A stretch of DNA of 9,140 nt from Bacteroidota bacterium (GCA_023419095.1 JAEZYN010000111.1:1-9140), one strand, 5' to 3'. Numbered from the stretch's first letter, positions 1 to 6,461 are shown. Numbers and translations are program-made. Notes: generated by a model from the sequence alone, not told the origin.

Positions 1-1
1 G

Positions 2-775
2 GATATGGATCTGTGCTGGAAAGTGGTTTCCGAATTTAAAGACGAAATGGCCTGTTGTGCGGTGAAACATTCTACACCTTGTGGGGTTGCCATCGGAACT
101 TCACCATTGGAAACTTACCGCAAAACATTTGAGTGTGATCCTGTATCGATTTTTGGCGGAATTGTGGCGGTAAACTTTAAACTGGATGCAGAAACGGCGG
201 AGGAAATCAACAGAACGTTTCTTGAAATTGTGATGGCGCCAGATTTTGATGACGAGGCACTTGAAATCTTAAGAAAAAAGAAAAATCTGAGGATTATAAA
301 GATTAAAAATCAGGTTTCTGATGCACAAACCTGGGTGAAAATTGATGGCGGTATTCTTGTTCAGGATAACGACAGCCAGTTTTCCTCGGATATTAAAACA
401 GTAACTCAAACTATGCCGAATGAAGCTCAAAAGAAAGCACTTCTGTTCGCACAACGCGTAGTGAAATATGTGAAATCCAATGCGATAGTAGTTTCAAACG
501 GTGACCAGGCGCTTGGGATTGGGGGTGGACAGGTGAACAGAATTTGGGCTACACAGCAAGCCGTGGAGCGGGCTAAGGAAAAGTTTTCCGGTGAGCTGGT
601 GCTGGCTTCCGATGCATTCTTTCCTTTCCGGGACGTTGTAGATTTTTGTGCCGCACAGGGTATCACAGCAATCATTCAGCCGGGCGGCAGTATGAGGGAT
701 CAGGAAAGCATAGATGCGGCGGACGAGCATAAAATTTCAATGATGTTTACCGGAATGCGCCACTTTTTGCATTGA
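2..775 (+). CDS. purH: Bifunctional AICAR transformylase / IMP cyclohydrolase, C-terminal half (5' end outside the window)
   Basis: PurH adds a formyl group from 10-formyl-THF to AICAR and closes the ring to IMP, the last two steps of de novo purine synthesis, in the cytosol. Only the C-terminal ~257 residues are here; the full protein is usually a little over 500, so the N-terminal cyclohydrolase domain and the start of the transformylase domain lie upstream. The frame is open from base 2, and the ATG at 5 is internal. Visible transformylase marks are VKHSTPCGVAIG (Lys21-His22 counted from that ATG; the Lys-His pair is catalytic in the family), DPVSIFGGIVA, VKSNAIVVSNGDQALGIGGGQ and the ending ASDAFFPF...IIQPGGS...FTGMRHFLH. 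Many homologues end HFRH; here it is HFLH. The stop is a tandem TGA-TAA. purD follows 133 bp downstream on the same strand. The identification is secure. Confidence -1.
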   Translation, partial: DMDLCWKVVSEFKDEMACCAVKHSTPCGVAIGTSPLETYRKTFECDPVSIFGGIVAVNFKLDAETAEEINRTFLEIVMAPDFDDEALEILRKKKNLRIIKIKNQVSDAQTWVKIDGGILVQDNDSQFSSDIKTVTQTMPNEAQKKALLFAQRVVKYVKSNAIVVSNGDQALGIGGGQVNRIWATQQAVERAKEKFSGELVLASDAFFPFRDVVDFCAAQGITAIIQPGGSMRDQESIDAADEHKISMMFTGMRHFLH

Positions 776-779
776 TAAA

Positions 780-810
780 TTTGTGGCAGCATTAGTTTAA
801 ACTAAATTTT
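780..810 (+). promoter_or_regulatory. Candidate Bacteroidota-type promoter P1 upstream of purD
   Basis: TTTG (780-783) is followed after exactly 19 bp by TAAATTTT (803-810). This is close to the known Bacteroidota sigma consensus, TTTG then ~19-21 bp then TAnnTTTG, with one mismatch in the last base. It begins within 8 bp of the purH stop codon. The palindrome at 792-805 sits in its spacer and overlaps the -7 element. The motif is seen; promoter activity is inferred. Confidence -1.
792..805. promoter_or_regulatory. Perfect 14-bp palindrome, possible operator
   Basis: TTAGTTTAAACTAA is its own reverse complement. It lies between the -33 and -7 elements of P1 and covers the first three bases of the -7 element, where a dimeric repressor would block RNA polymerase. 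It could also be a weak AT-rich terminator hairpin after purH, since a short T run (807-810) follows. It is too A/T-rich to be a strong terminator. The role is inference. Confidence -1.
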
Positions 811-847
811 CAGCGCGCTTACGGGAATGCTTTAGGAACGATCTAAA

Positions 848-878
848 TTTGAAATCCATTCCCAAATTACTAAATTTG
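848..878 (+). promoter_or_regulatory. Candidate promoter P2 for purD
   Basis: TTTG (848-851), 19 bp, then TAAATTTG (871-878) is a full match to the Bacteroidota TTTG / TAnnTTTG promoter pattern. The TTTG is itself part of another TAAATTTG (844-851), so the octamer occurs twice at 27-bp spacing. Transcription would start near 881-885, leaving an A-rich leader of about 25 nt before the purD ATG. This is the best-supported promoter in the window, on motif and spacing alone. Confidence -1.
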
Positions 879-908
879 AACTATCCATTAAAAAAATAAA
901 CATTCACA

Positions 909-2147
909 ATGAAAATATTGATCGTAGGAAATGGCGGGCGTGAATCAGCGCTCGCAACGAAACTGAAAGACGACAGCCGGGTTTCTAAAATGTATTTTGC
1001 CAAAGGAACCGTCACAACAGGCGAACTGGGGCAGAACATTTATGAGGACAGTGTTGAAGGCCTGCGAGATTTTGCCATCAAAGAACGCATCGACCTTACC
1101 ATCGTGGGTCCTGAGGCACCGCTCGTCGACGGTATTGTAGACGAGTTCAAAAAACATAATCTTCAGATCTTTGGTCCGGAAAAACGCGCGGCCGAACTCG
1201 AAGGCAGCAAGTCTTTTTCGAAAAGATTTATGCAGACCAATAACATCAAAACAGCGAAAGCGGTAGTGTTTGATGCCTATCAGGAAGCGGTAGATTATGT
1301 ACGCAAGCAGGATTTCCCCATCGTCATCAAAGCCAGCGGCCTTGCCGGCGGCAAAGGCGTGGTGATAGCAGATGATCTGGCCGAAGCCGAAGCTACCATT
1401 CACCGCTTTATGATTCAGCGAATCTATGGTGATGCCGGTATTCAGCTGGTTATTGAAGAATATTTACAGGGCTTTGAAGCGTCTGTCATTGCTTTTTCAA
1501 ACGGTAAAAAACTTTTCCCGTGCATCGCCGCGAAAGATTACAAGAAAGCCGGCAACGGTGATAAAGGTCCGAATACCGGCGGAATGGGCAGCGTTGCTCC
1601 AAGCCCTGAGTTTACGGATGCACATTACCGCGATTTCGAAGAAAATATTATGAAGCCCACATTGGAAGGCCTTACGCGCGCAAATCTGCAGTTTAAAGGT
1701 TTCATTTTCTTCGGCCTGATGGTCACAGAAAAAGGAACTTTCCTGCTCGAATACAATATGCGTATGGGCGATCCTGAGACGCAGTCTATTTTGGCCTTAA
1801 TGGAAAATCAGCTGATAGACGTAATTACTGACTGCCTCGAAGGCCGCGATGTGGAACTGAAGTTCAAAAACGAAAAAGCAGTGTGTCTGGTAATGTGTTC
1901 TGGCGGTTACCCGCATAAGATAGAAACAGGTTACGAAATAAGGAATCTGGAAAAAGTGAAACAGAGCAAGATACTTTTTGCGGGCGCAAGAAAGGTCGGT
2001 GACCGCATTCTGACGTCCGGTGGACGCGTACTCAGCGTTGTCGCAACGGGCGAAACGTTTGATGACGCACGCCGGAAAGTGTACGAAGACGCTAAAACCA
2101 TCAGCTTTGATTATGAATTCTACCGCGAAGACATCGGCAAATTTTAA
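909..2147 (+). CDS. purD: Phosphoribosylamine-glycine ligase (GAR synthetase)
   Basis: PurD joins glycine to 5-phosphoribosylamine using ATP to make GAR, the second step of de novo purine synthesis. It is an ATP-grasp enzyme of the cytosol. At 412 residues it is close to the family length (E. coli 429). In order it shows the N-terminal nucleotide-fold motif VGNGGRESA (6-14), VGPEAPLVDG (67-76), FGPEKRAAELEGSK (88-101), the ATP-grasp glycine loop KASGLAGGKGVVIADD (141-156), GNGDKGPNTGGMGSVAP (215-231), and LLEYNMRMGDPETQ (279-292) with the metal and ATP ligand region. Family members usually read GGREHA where this one has GGRESA, and RFGDPETQ where it has RMGDPETQ. The ATG at 909 gives the correct N-terminus; there is no Shine-Dalgarno, only an A-rich stretch, as usual for the phylum. 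It is preceded by two candidate promoters and followed by a terminator, so it is probably its own transcription unit. Confidence -1.
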   Translation: MKILIVGNGGRESALATKLKDDSRVSKMYFAKGTVTTGELGQNIYEDSVEGLRDFAIKERIDLTIVGPEAPLVDGIVDEFKKHNLQIFGPEKRAAELEGSKSFSKRFMQTNNIKTAKAVVFDAYQEAVDYVRKQDFPIVIKASGLAGGKGVVIADDLAEAEATIHRFMIQRIYGDAGIQLVIEEYLQGFEASVIAFSNGKKLFPCIAAKDYKKAGNGDKGPNTGGMGSVAPSPEFTDAHYRDFEENIMKPTLEGLTRANLQFKGFIFFGLMVTEKGTFLLEYNMRMGDPETQSILALMENQLIDVITDCLEGRDVELKFKNEKAVCLVMCSGGYPHKIETGYEIRNLEKVKQSKILFAGARKVGDRILTSGGRVLSVVATGETFDDARRKVYEDAKTISFDYEFYREDIGKF

Positions 2148-2152
2148 ACAGT

Positions 2153-2179
2153 AAGCGTGAATACTCACGCTTTATTTTT
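2153..2179 (+). terminator. Intrinsic terminator of purD
   Basis: Five bases after the purD stop, an 8-bp perfect stem (AAGCGTGA 2153-2160 with TCACGCTT 2165-2172) closes a 4-nt ATAC loop and is followed by TATTTTT (2173-2179). Stem, tight loop and T tract are all visible. The trailing TATTTTTG (2173-2180) also matches the TAnnTTTG -7 motif, but no TTTG lies at the right distance upstream. Confidence -1.
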
Positions 2180-2230
2180 GTAGGAGTATTTTGACTTGGT
2201 CGAAAGCAGTTTAAAAATTTCAGTTGAAGC

Positions 2231-2321
2231 TTTTCCCCGCTTTCCATTACAAATCCCCTCATCAGCTTGCCAGGTGACCAGGGGGATTTTCATTACAATC
2301 GGGGCGAGGTACCCGGGAAAA
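2231..2321 (+). promoter_or_regulatory. Nested inverted repeats in the guaA upstream region (structured leader or palindromic mini-element)
   Basis: Within the 243-bp purD-guaA gap, an inner perfect 8-bp stem pairs AAATCCCC (2251-2258) with GGGGATTT (2282-2289) across a 23-nt loop; a T-G wobble (2259/2281) can extend it. An outer 7-bp stem pairs TTTTCCC (2231-2237) with GGGAAAA (2315-2321). The inner right arm runs into TTTT (2287-2290). The block is clearly richer in G/C than the flanking sequence. It could be a leader hairpin or attenuator acting on guaA, or a small repeat element. No recognised riboswitch class is visible; in particular the conserved core sequences of the purine riboswitch are absent. 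The pairing is seen, the role is not established. Confidence -1.
2241..2298. repeat. Imperfect 12-bp direct repeat flanking a palindromic segment
   Basis: TTTCCATTACAA (2241-2252) and TTTTCATTACAA (2287-2298) match at 11 of 12 positions, with CATTACAA identical, 46 bp apart. They bracket the inner inverted repeat of the guaA upstream region and overlap its outermost bases. This layout resembles a target-site duplication around a tiny palindromic element, but chance or local slippage is also possible. Confidence -1.
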
Positions 2322-2350
2322 AAACAAAGGATCAGCGAATACTGAGACAT

Positions 2351-2390
2351 ATAATTAAAAAAAAATTTAAAAAATAAATAAAATCTAAAA
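2351..2390 (+). promoter_or_regulatory. A-rich translation-initiation tract before guaA
   Basis: The 40 bases before the guaA ATG contain a single C and no G; the rest is A and T, mostly A. There is no Shine-Dalgarno sequence. Unstructured A-rich leaders of this kind are known to drive initiation in Bacteroidota, so this supports the ATG at 2391 as the true start. No clear TTTG/TAnnTTTG promoter is found between 2181 and 2390; the nearest partial match is TATTTTG at 2187-2193. Confidence -1.
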
Positions 2391-3920
2391 ATGCAGCACG
2401 GCATCATCATCCTCGATTTCGGATCGCAGTACAATCAACTTATCGCACGCAGAATCAGGGAATTGGGCGTGTATTCTGAAGTACTTCCTTTTAATACGCC
2501 ACTTGCCGAAATTCTTGCGAAAGAACCTTCCGGAATTATACTTTCGGGTGGTCCGAGTTCTGTAAATGTTGAAAACGCACGTCTTGTTGACAGGGCACTG
2601 TTCGAGCAAGATATCCCAATTCTTGGAATTTGTTACGGTATGCAGCTTACCACGCATATGCTCGGTGGAATTGTGAAAAAGGGGGTGAAGGGAGAATATG
2701 GCAAAGCCACACTTTCCATTTCAAAAAGTAATGCCCTGTTCAGCGGTGTAAATTCGGGCTCCACTGTTTGGATGAGCCATTTTGATGAGGTGCATAAAGT
2801 TCCGCCCGGTTTCGAAATCAATGCGGAATCTGACGTGATCGCCGCCACTTCTGATGAGCAGAAGAAAATATATTGCGTGCAGTTTCACCCAGAAGTTTCG
2901 CATACCGATGAGGGCGCGAAAATGATTGAAAATTTCGTATTCGGAATCTGCGCTGCGCCTAAAAACTGGAAACTGACAAATTATATTGATTCGATGGTTG
3001 CAGAAATCCGTGCGAAAGTGGGCGGCCAAAAGGTGATTTTAGGCCTTTCCGGTGGCGTAGATTCTTCTGTTGCTGCGGTGCTGATTCACAAAGCCATCGG
3101 AGATCAACTTCAGTGCATTTTCGTTGATACCGGTCTTCTCCGAAAAGATGAAGCTGAAAAGGTGATGAAAAACTATGGCGAACATTTCAAGCTTAAAATT
3201 AAACTAATCGACGCGAAAGACCGCTTCATGTCAAAGCTGAAAGGAATTGCAGATCCTGAGGAAAAACGTAAGATCATTGGTAATGAATTCGTAGCCGTAT
3301 TTGACGAAGAATCACATAAGATTGAAGGTGCAAAATTTCTTGCACAGGGCACGATTTATCCGGATGTTATTGAAAGTCAGTCTGTAAAAGGACCGTCTGC
3401 CGTCATTAAATCTCATCACAATGTAGGTGGTCTACCCGCTGAGATGGAGTTTGAACTGCTGGAACCGTTGCGCGAACTTTTTAAGGATGAAGTGCGCAAA
3501 GTAGGTGAGGAACTCGGCATTCCGCATCATCTTGTTCACCGCCATCCGTTTCCGGGCCCCGGACTTGGTATTCGCATTCTGGGTGAAGTTTCAGAAGAAA
3601 AAGTAGAAATCCTTCAGCTGGCGGATGATATTTTCATCGAAGAATTATACAAAAATGAACTCTACGAAAAAGTTTCACAGGCTTTTGTGGTTTTGCTTCC
3701 GGTAAAATCTGTGGGTGTAATGGGCGACGAAAGAACTTACGAATACACAGCGGTTGTGCGATCTGCTAATACAACTGATTTTATGACGGCCACTTTCAGC
3801 CGGTTTCCGTGGGAATTTCTGGAGAAAGTCTCGAACAGGGTCATCAATGAAGTTCGCGGGATCAACCGTGTGACCTACGATATTTCAAGCAAACCGCCTG
3901 CAACTATTGAGTGGGAATAA
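2391..3920 (+). CDS. guaA: GMP synthase (glutamine-hydrolysing)
   Basis: GuaA converts XMP to GMP with ATP and glutamine, as a cytosolic dimer. At 509 residues it is full length (E. coli 525, B. subtilis 513). The class I glutamine amidotransferase domain (about 1-190) shows DFGSQYNQLIARRIRELGVY (9-28), the oxyanion region LSGGPSSV (51-58), the nucleophile in GICYGMQL (Cys81) and QFHPEVSHT (His166 and Glu168). The ATP-pyrophosphatase domain has the PP-loop GLSGGVDSSVAA (218-229), then FVDTGLLRKDE and the KGPSAVIKSHHNVGGLP stretch. The C-terminal dimerisation and XMP-binding domain has RHPFPGPGLGIRILGE and ends YDISSKPPATIEWE, the canonical family ending. Every expected catalytic residue is present. 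It lies in the same orientation as purH and purD but behind the purD terminator and its own 243-bp upstream region, so it is probably transcribed separately. Its stop is only 16 bp from the stop of the convergent lipoprotein gene, with no terminator in between. Confidence -1.
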   Translation: MQHGIIILDFGSQYNQLIARRIRELGVYSEVLPFNTPLAEILAKEPSGIILSGGPSSVNVENARLVDRALFEQDIPILGICYGMQLTTHMLGGIVKKGVKGEYGKATLSISKSNALFSGVNSGSTVWMSHFDEVHKVPPGFEINAESDVIAATSDEQKKIYCVQFHPEVSHTDEGAKMIENFVFGICAAPKNWKLTNYIDSMVAEIRAKVGGQKVILGLSGGVDSSVAAVLIHKAIGDQLQCIFVDTGLLRKDEAEKVMKNYGEHFKLKIKLIDAKDRFMSKLKGIADPEEKRKIIGNEFVAVFDEESHKIEGAKFLAQGTIYPDVIESQSVKGPSAVIKSHHNVGGLPAEMEFELLEPLRELFKDEVRKVGEELGIPHHLVHRHPFPGPGLGIRILGEVSEEKVEILQLADDIFIEELYKNELYEKVSQAFVVLLPVKSVGVMGDERTYEYTAVVRSANTTDFMTATFSRFPWEFLEKVSNRVINEVRGINRVTYDISSKPPATIEWE

Positions 3921-3936
3921 GTTAAAATGTTATTTA

Positions 3937-4584
3937 TTACCTCGACAGTATCAGTTTTTGCTGAAGACGGTTTTCGTAATAAGATTTTTTGAACTTTAAT
4001 GTGTCGGGATACTGAAAATATTGCATTTTGTTATTTTTAAAATTAAATTTCATCTGAAAAGGAACTTTTTCATATGTGTTTCCAAGCAGTACGGCTGTAG
4101 AATCGTCGGGCCAGTAAGCTTCTTCAATTTTAAAAGAGGGGCCGAAAAACGCAATCTGTTGTGCAGTTCTGCGCGGAAGATCTACTAAAACCACCTGCTG
4201 ATCAGCTTCGAAACTGATGTCTCCGTCCGGCGCCAGACTCCAGTGATAACTGTCGAAATCGAGATAGCGGGTTCCGCTTTTATCGAATATCAGAAAGGGT
4301 TTATACATTTCGTTAAACCCTTTTTCATTCAGTTTTTTAACTGATGTAGACTGATAGTTAATGGCGTCTGAACTTGTTTTTATGAATTTATCAGTTTTGA
4401 ATTCAGGGTTTTCATTTAAATAATAGTTCATCCAACCACGCAAAACGGGATCTTCTTTTTTAGATTTTGCCGTTGCGGCAGAATCCGTGCTTGAAGAATT
4501 TTCGTCATTCGTTTGCGGCGCTTTTTTACCTTCACCGCAGGAAACGATTAACATAAAAAGTGAATAATAAAAGCAGGTTTTCAT
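3937..4584 (-). CDS. Putative lipoprotein of unknown function
   Basis: I do not recognise the family of this 215-residue protein. It starts with a short signal peptide: a basic Met-Lys, a hydrophobic stretch from about 5 to 14, and a lipobox I-V-S-C with the lipidated Cys at 16. An SPII-processed lipoprotein is therefore likely. After the Cys comes a roughly 30-residue linker rich in Ser, Thr, Asn, Lys, Glu and Ala (about 17-47), then a folded-looking domain with many aromatics (RGWMNYYL near 49-56, GTRYLDFDSYHWSLAPDGD, AYWPDDSTAVLLG, FKNNKMQYFQYPD). The alternation suggests beta structure. A Cys-adjacent acidic surface-export signal of the Flavobacterium type is not obvious (the Cys is followed by GEGKK), so the membrane side is open. 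It converges with guaA and diverges from the helicase gene across 51 bp. A poor promoter candidate reads on the minus strand toward its ATG in that gap. The function is unassigned. Confidence -1.
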   Translation of the reverse strand: MKTCFYYSLFMLIVSCGEGKKAPQTNDENSSSTDSAATAKSKKEDPVLRGWMNYYLNENPEFKTDKFIKTSSDAINYQSTSVKKLNEKGFNEMYKPFLIFDKSGTRYLDFDSYHWSLAPDGDISFEADQQVVLVDLPRRTAQQIAFFGPSFKIEEAYWPDDSTAVLLGNTYEKVPFQMKFNFKNNKMQYFQYPDTLKFKKSYYENRLQQKLILSR

Positions 4585-4602
4585 GATTATAAGTTACGGA
4601 AA

Positions 4603-4635
4603 TTTTTATCTTTTCAAAAAACATATCTTTGCGCC
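4603..4635 (+). promoter_or_regulatory. Candidate promoter giving a leaderless or near-leaderless helicase mRNA
   Basis: TATCTTTG (4624-4631) is a full TAnnTTTG match ending 4 bases before the ATG at 4636. Upstream there is only a T run (4603-4607) in place of a clean TTTG at ideal spacing. Since this element is centred near -7, transcription would start at about 4634-4637, essentially on the start codon. No room remains for a ribosome binding site. The motif is seen; the leaderless consequence is inferred. Confidence -1.
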
Positions 4636-5988
4636 ATGGAAAAACTCACGTTTGCGGACTTTGATCTGCCTGAAAAAATCCTTGATGTATTGGCTGATTC
4701 TGAACTTTTTGAGCCAACTCCTATTCAGATCAAATCGCTGAAACCCATACTTTCCGGACGCGATGTGATGGGGATTGCGCAAACGGGTACCGGAAAAACC
4801 CTCGCTTATTTGCTTCCCGTTCTGAAGATGTGGAAATATAATAAAAGCGGAAATCCTACGGTTCTCATCCTGGTACCGACCCGCGAGCTGGTGGTGCAGG
4901 TGACCGAAGTGGTGAAAAATCTTACACAGAATCTCAGCGCACGCGTACTTGGAATCTACGGTGGAGTGAATATCAATACACAGAAACTCCTTTTCAACGA
5001 TGGCTGCGACATTCTGATCGGAACGCCGGGTCGCGTCATGGATCTGGCGATTGATAATGCGATTTCGCTTAAAGAAGTGCAGAAACTTGTCGTGGACGAA
5101 TTCGATGAGATGCTGAATTTGGGTTTTAAAATGCAGCTCACCACTATTTTTACGATGATGAAAGAGAAGCGTCAGAATATTCTCTTTTCAGCGACGATGA
5201 CGGAGGCTGTGGATGCCGTTTTACATGAGTATTTCGCTTCACCAGTTGAAATTTCATTAGCCAAATCGGGTACACCACTTGATAAAATCGAACAGACCGG
5301 ATATAAAGTTCAGAATTTTAATACGAAAATAAATTTGCTGGAATTCTTGCTGAAAACCGATATAGAGATGTCTAAAGTATTGGTTTTCTGTAACAACAAG
5401 AAAAACGCGGATTATCTTTTCACCAAAGTGGATGAAATTTTTCCCGGAGAATTTGATGTCATCCATTCAAATAAATCGCAAAACTACCGCTTAAACGCTA
5501 TGCGTAGTTTTGAAGATCAGCAACTTCGCGGATTGATTACCACTGATATCATGGCACGTGGTCTCGATATTTCAGATATAACGCATGTTATCAATTTTGA
5601 AATTCCCGAGGTGCCGGAGCAGTATATTCACCGTATCGGCCGAACCGGTCGTGCTGACAAAGCCGGTATCGCACTTTCGTTTTTTACCGAAAAAGAGGAG
5701 GCAAATCTACTGGAAATTGAAGTTTTAATGGATAAGTCATTATCAGTAAATGCGTTTCCGGCAGAGGTGAAAATTAATCCTGTAAAAATCGCTTCTGAAA
5801 AGGACGAAGTTGTCATGAAAAATGCACATACAGTAAAACTGCAAGAAGGCGGCGGTGCGTTTCATGAAAAAAAGGACAAAAACAAAAAAGAGAACTGGGG
5901 CGGCCCCTCCAAACGGAACCCTCCGAAGACAAAACCGACGAACCGTGCACAGGCAAAGGCAAAATCTAAGGCTAAACGTAAAAAGTAG
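4636..5988 (+). CDS. DEAD-box-family ATP-dependent RNA helicase with a DEFD motif II
   Basis: This is a superfamily 2 RNA helicase that uses ATP to unwind or remodel RNA, in bacteria typically in ribosome assembly, mRNA decay or cold adaptation. All core motifs occur in order in 450 residues: Q motif EPTPIQ (26-31) with the upstream Phe9, Walker A AQTGTGKT (48-55), PTRELV (81-86), TPGRVMDL (130-137), motif II DEFD (154-157), SAT (185-187), motif IV VLVFCNN (248-254), motif V TTDIMARGLDI (302-312) and motif VI HRIGRTGR (332-339). Motif II normally reads DEAD. The Ala-to-Phe change leaves the catalytic Asp-Glu and final Asp in place, so ATPase activity is expected. From about 410 the tail is low-complexity and strongly basic, ending in alternating Ala-Lys, as expected for an RNA-binding extension of RhlE/CsdA-type helicases. 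I cannot assign a specific orthologue. It converges on the hemerythrin gene with a 21-bp gap and no terminator. Confidence -1.
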   Translation: MEKLTFADFDLPEKILDVLADSELFEPTPIQIKSLKPILSGRDVMGIAQTGTGKTLAYLLPVLKMWKYNKSGNPTVLILVPTRELVVQVTEVVKNLTQNLSARVLGIYGGVNINTQKLLFNDGCDILIGTPGRVMDLAIDNAISLKEVQKLVVDEFDEMLNLGFKMQLTTIFTMMKEKRQNILFSATMTEAVDAVLHEYFASPVEISLAKSGTPLDKIEQTGYKVQNFNTKINLLEFLLKTDIEMSKVLVFCNNKKNADYLFTKVDEIFPGEFDVIHSNKSQNYRLNAMRSFEDQQLRGLITTDIMARGLDISDITHVINFEIPEVPEQYIHRIGRTGRADKAGIALSFFTEKEEANLLEIEVLMDKSLSVNAFPAEVKINPVKIASEKDEVVMKNAHTVKLQEGGGAFHEKKDKNKKENWGGPSKRNPPKTKPTNRAQAKAKSKAKRKK

Positions 5989-6009
5989 CGGCCATTAGAG
6001 TTTCAGTAC

Positions 6010-6456
6010 CTATTTCCAGAATTGATCATCATAATCCGGTTCTTTCAGCGCAGGATGTGGCAGGTCTAAAAGTTCCTGCAGTTGGCGTTCGGAAGCCTGA
6101 CGCTCTATTTCGGGAAAAATTTGACGCTCTTCCTTGCGGATATGAACTTCCAGTAAATCACGGAATCCCTCTATTTCTGGTATATCGTTGAATCCGCGGG
6201 CTACCATTTCACGTAAAATTTGGTGCTCAGTCAGCGCTTCAGAGATCAGCGGATGTTTTTCACCCAGGATTTTAAAAACTGTTTCTTCTTCCTCAGCGAA
6301 ATGCGGGTCCAGATTATGAGTAAAAAACAATGAAATGTAGCGGGCCATCCGCTCCACGGTGATGTCTTTTGCGATACCCTGTTTCAGTTTCCAACACAGC
6401 AAAAGGCCAAAGTGATGGTCACGACTAAGCTGTACAAGTGCTTCGTGTCTCTTCAT
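6010..6456 (-). CDS. Hemerythrin (HHE cation-binding) domain protein
   Basis: This 148-residue protein is a single four-helix hemerythrin-like domain that should bind a non-haem di-iron centre. The ligand pattern is visible: RDHHFGLLL (His14/His15, helix A), HFAEEEE (His52 and Glu56, an HxxxE, helix B), EHQILREM (His78, helix C) and HIRKEERQIFP (His105 and Glu109, HxxxE, helix D). No signal peptide is present, so it is cytosolic. Relatives are linked to oxygen or nitric oxide sensing, iron handling and Fe-S repair, but the sequence does not choose among these. The N-terminal ScdA domain of the Ric/YtfE repair proteins is absent. It follows the SGNH hydrolase gene by 5 bp on the same strand and is most likely co-transcribed with it. 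The A-rich spacing before its ATG has no Shine-Dalgarno. The ending (DYDDQFWK) is a short non-helical tail. The domain call is strong, the physiological role open. Confidence -1.
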   Translation of the reverse strand: MKRHEALVQLSRDHHFGLLLCWKLKQGIAKDITVERMARYISLFFTHNLDPHFAEEEETVFKILGEKHPLISEALTEHQILREMVARGFNDIPEIEGFRDLLEVHIRKEERQIFPEIERQASERQLQELLDLPHPALKEPDYDDQFWK

Positions 6457-6461
6457 ATTTT

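Noticed and set aside
945..1403. Long minus-strand open frame inside purD
   Set aside because: It is a shadow of the purD coding frame with no initiation context or recognisable domain.
2173..2180. TATTTTTG as a guaA promoter -7 element
   Set aside because: It matches TAnnTTTG but is the T tract of the purD terminator, and no TTTG lies about 19 bp upstream.
2309..2318. GGTACCCGGG, which matches part of a common cloning-vector polylinker
   Set aside because: Only these 10 bases match; the flanks differ from vector sequence and lie in a natural-looking intergenic region. Chance is enough.
2181..2390. Purine (guanine/adenine) riboswitch before guaA
   Set aside because: The conserved three-way-junction core sequences are not visible on the plus strand; only simple inverted repeats are seen.
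5101..5103. The DEFD motif as a sequencing error
   Set aside because: An Ala codon would need two base changes from TTC, and the frame and all neighbouring motifs are intact.
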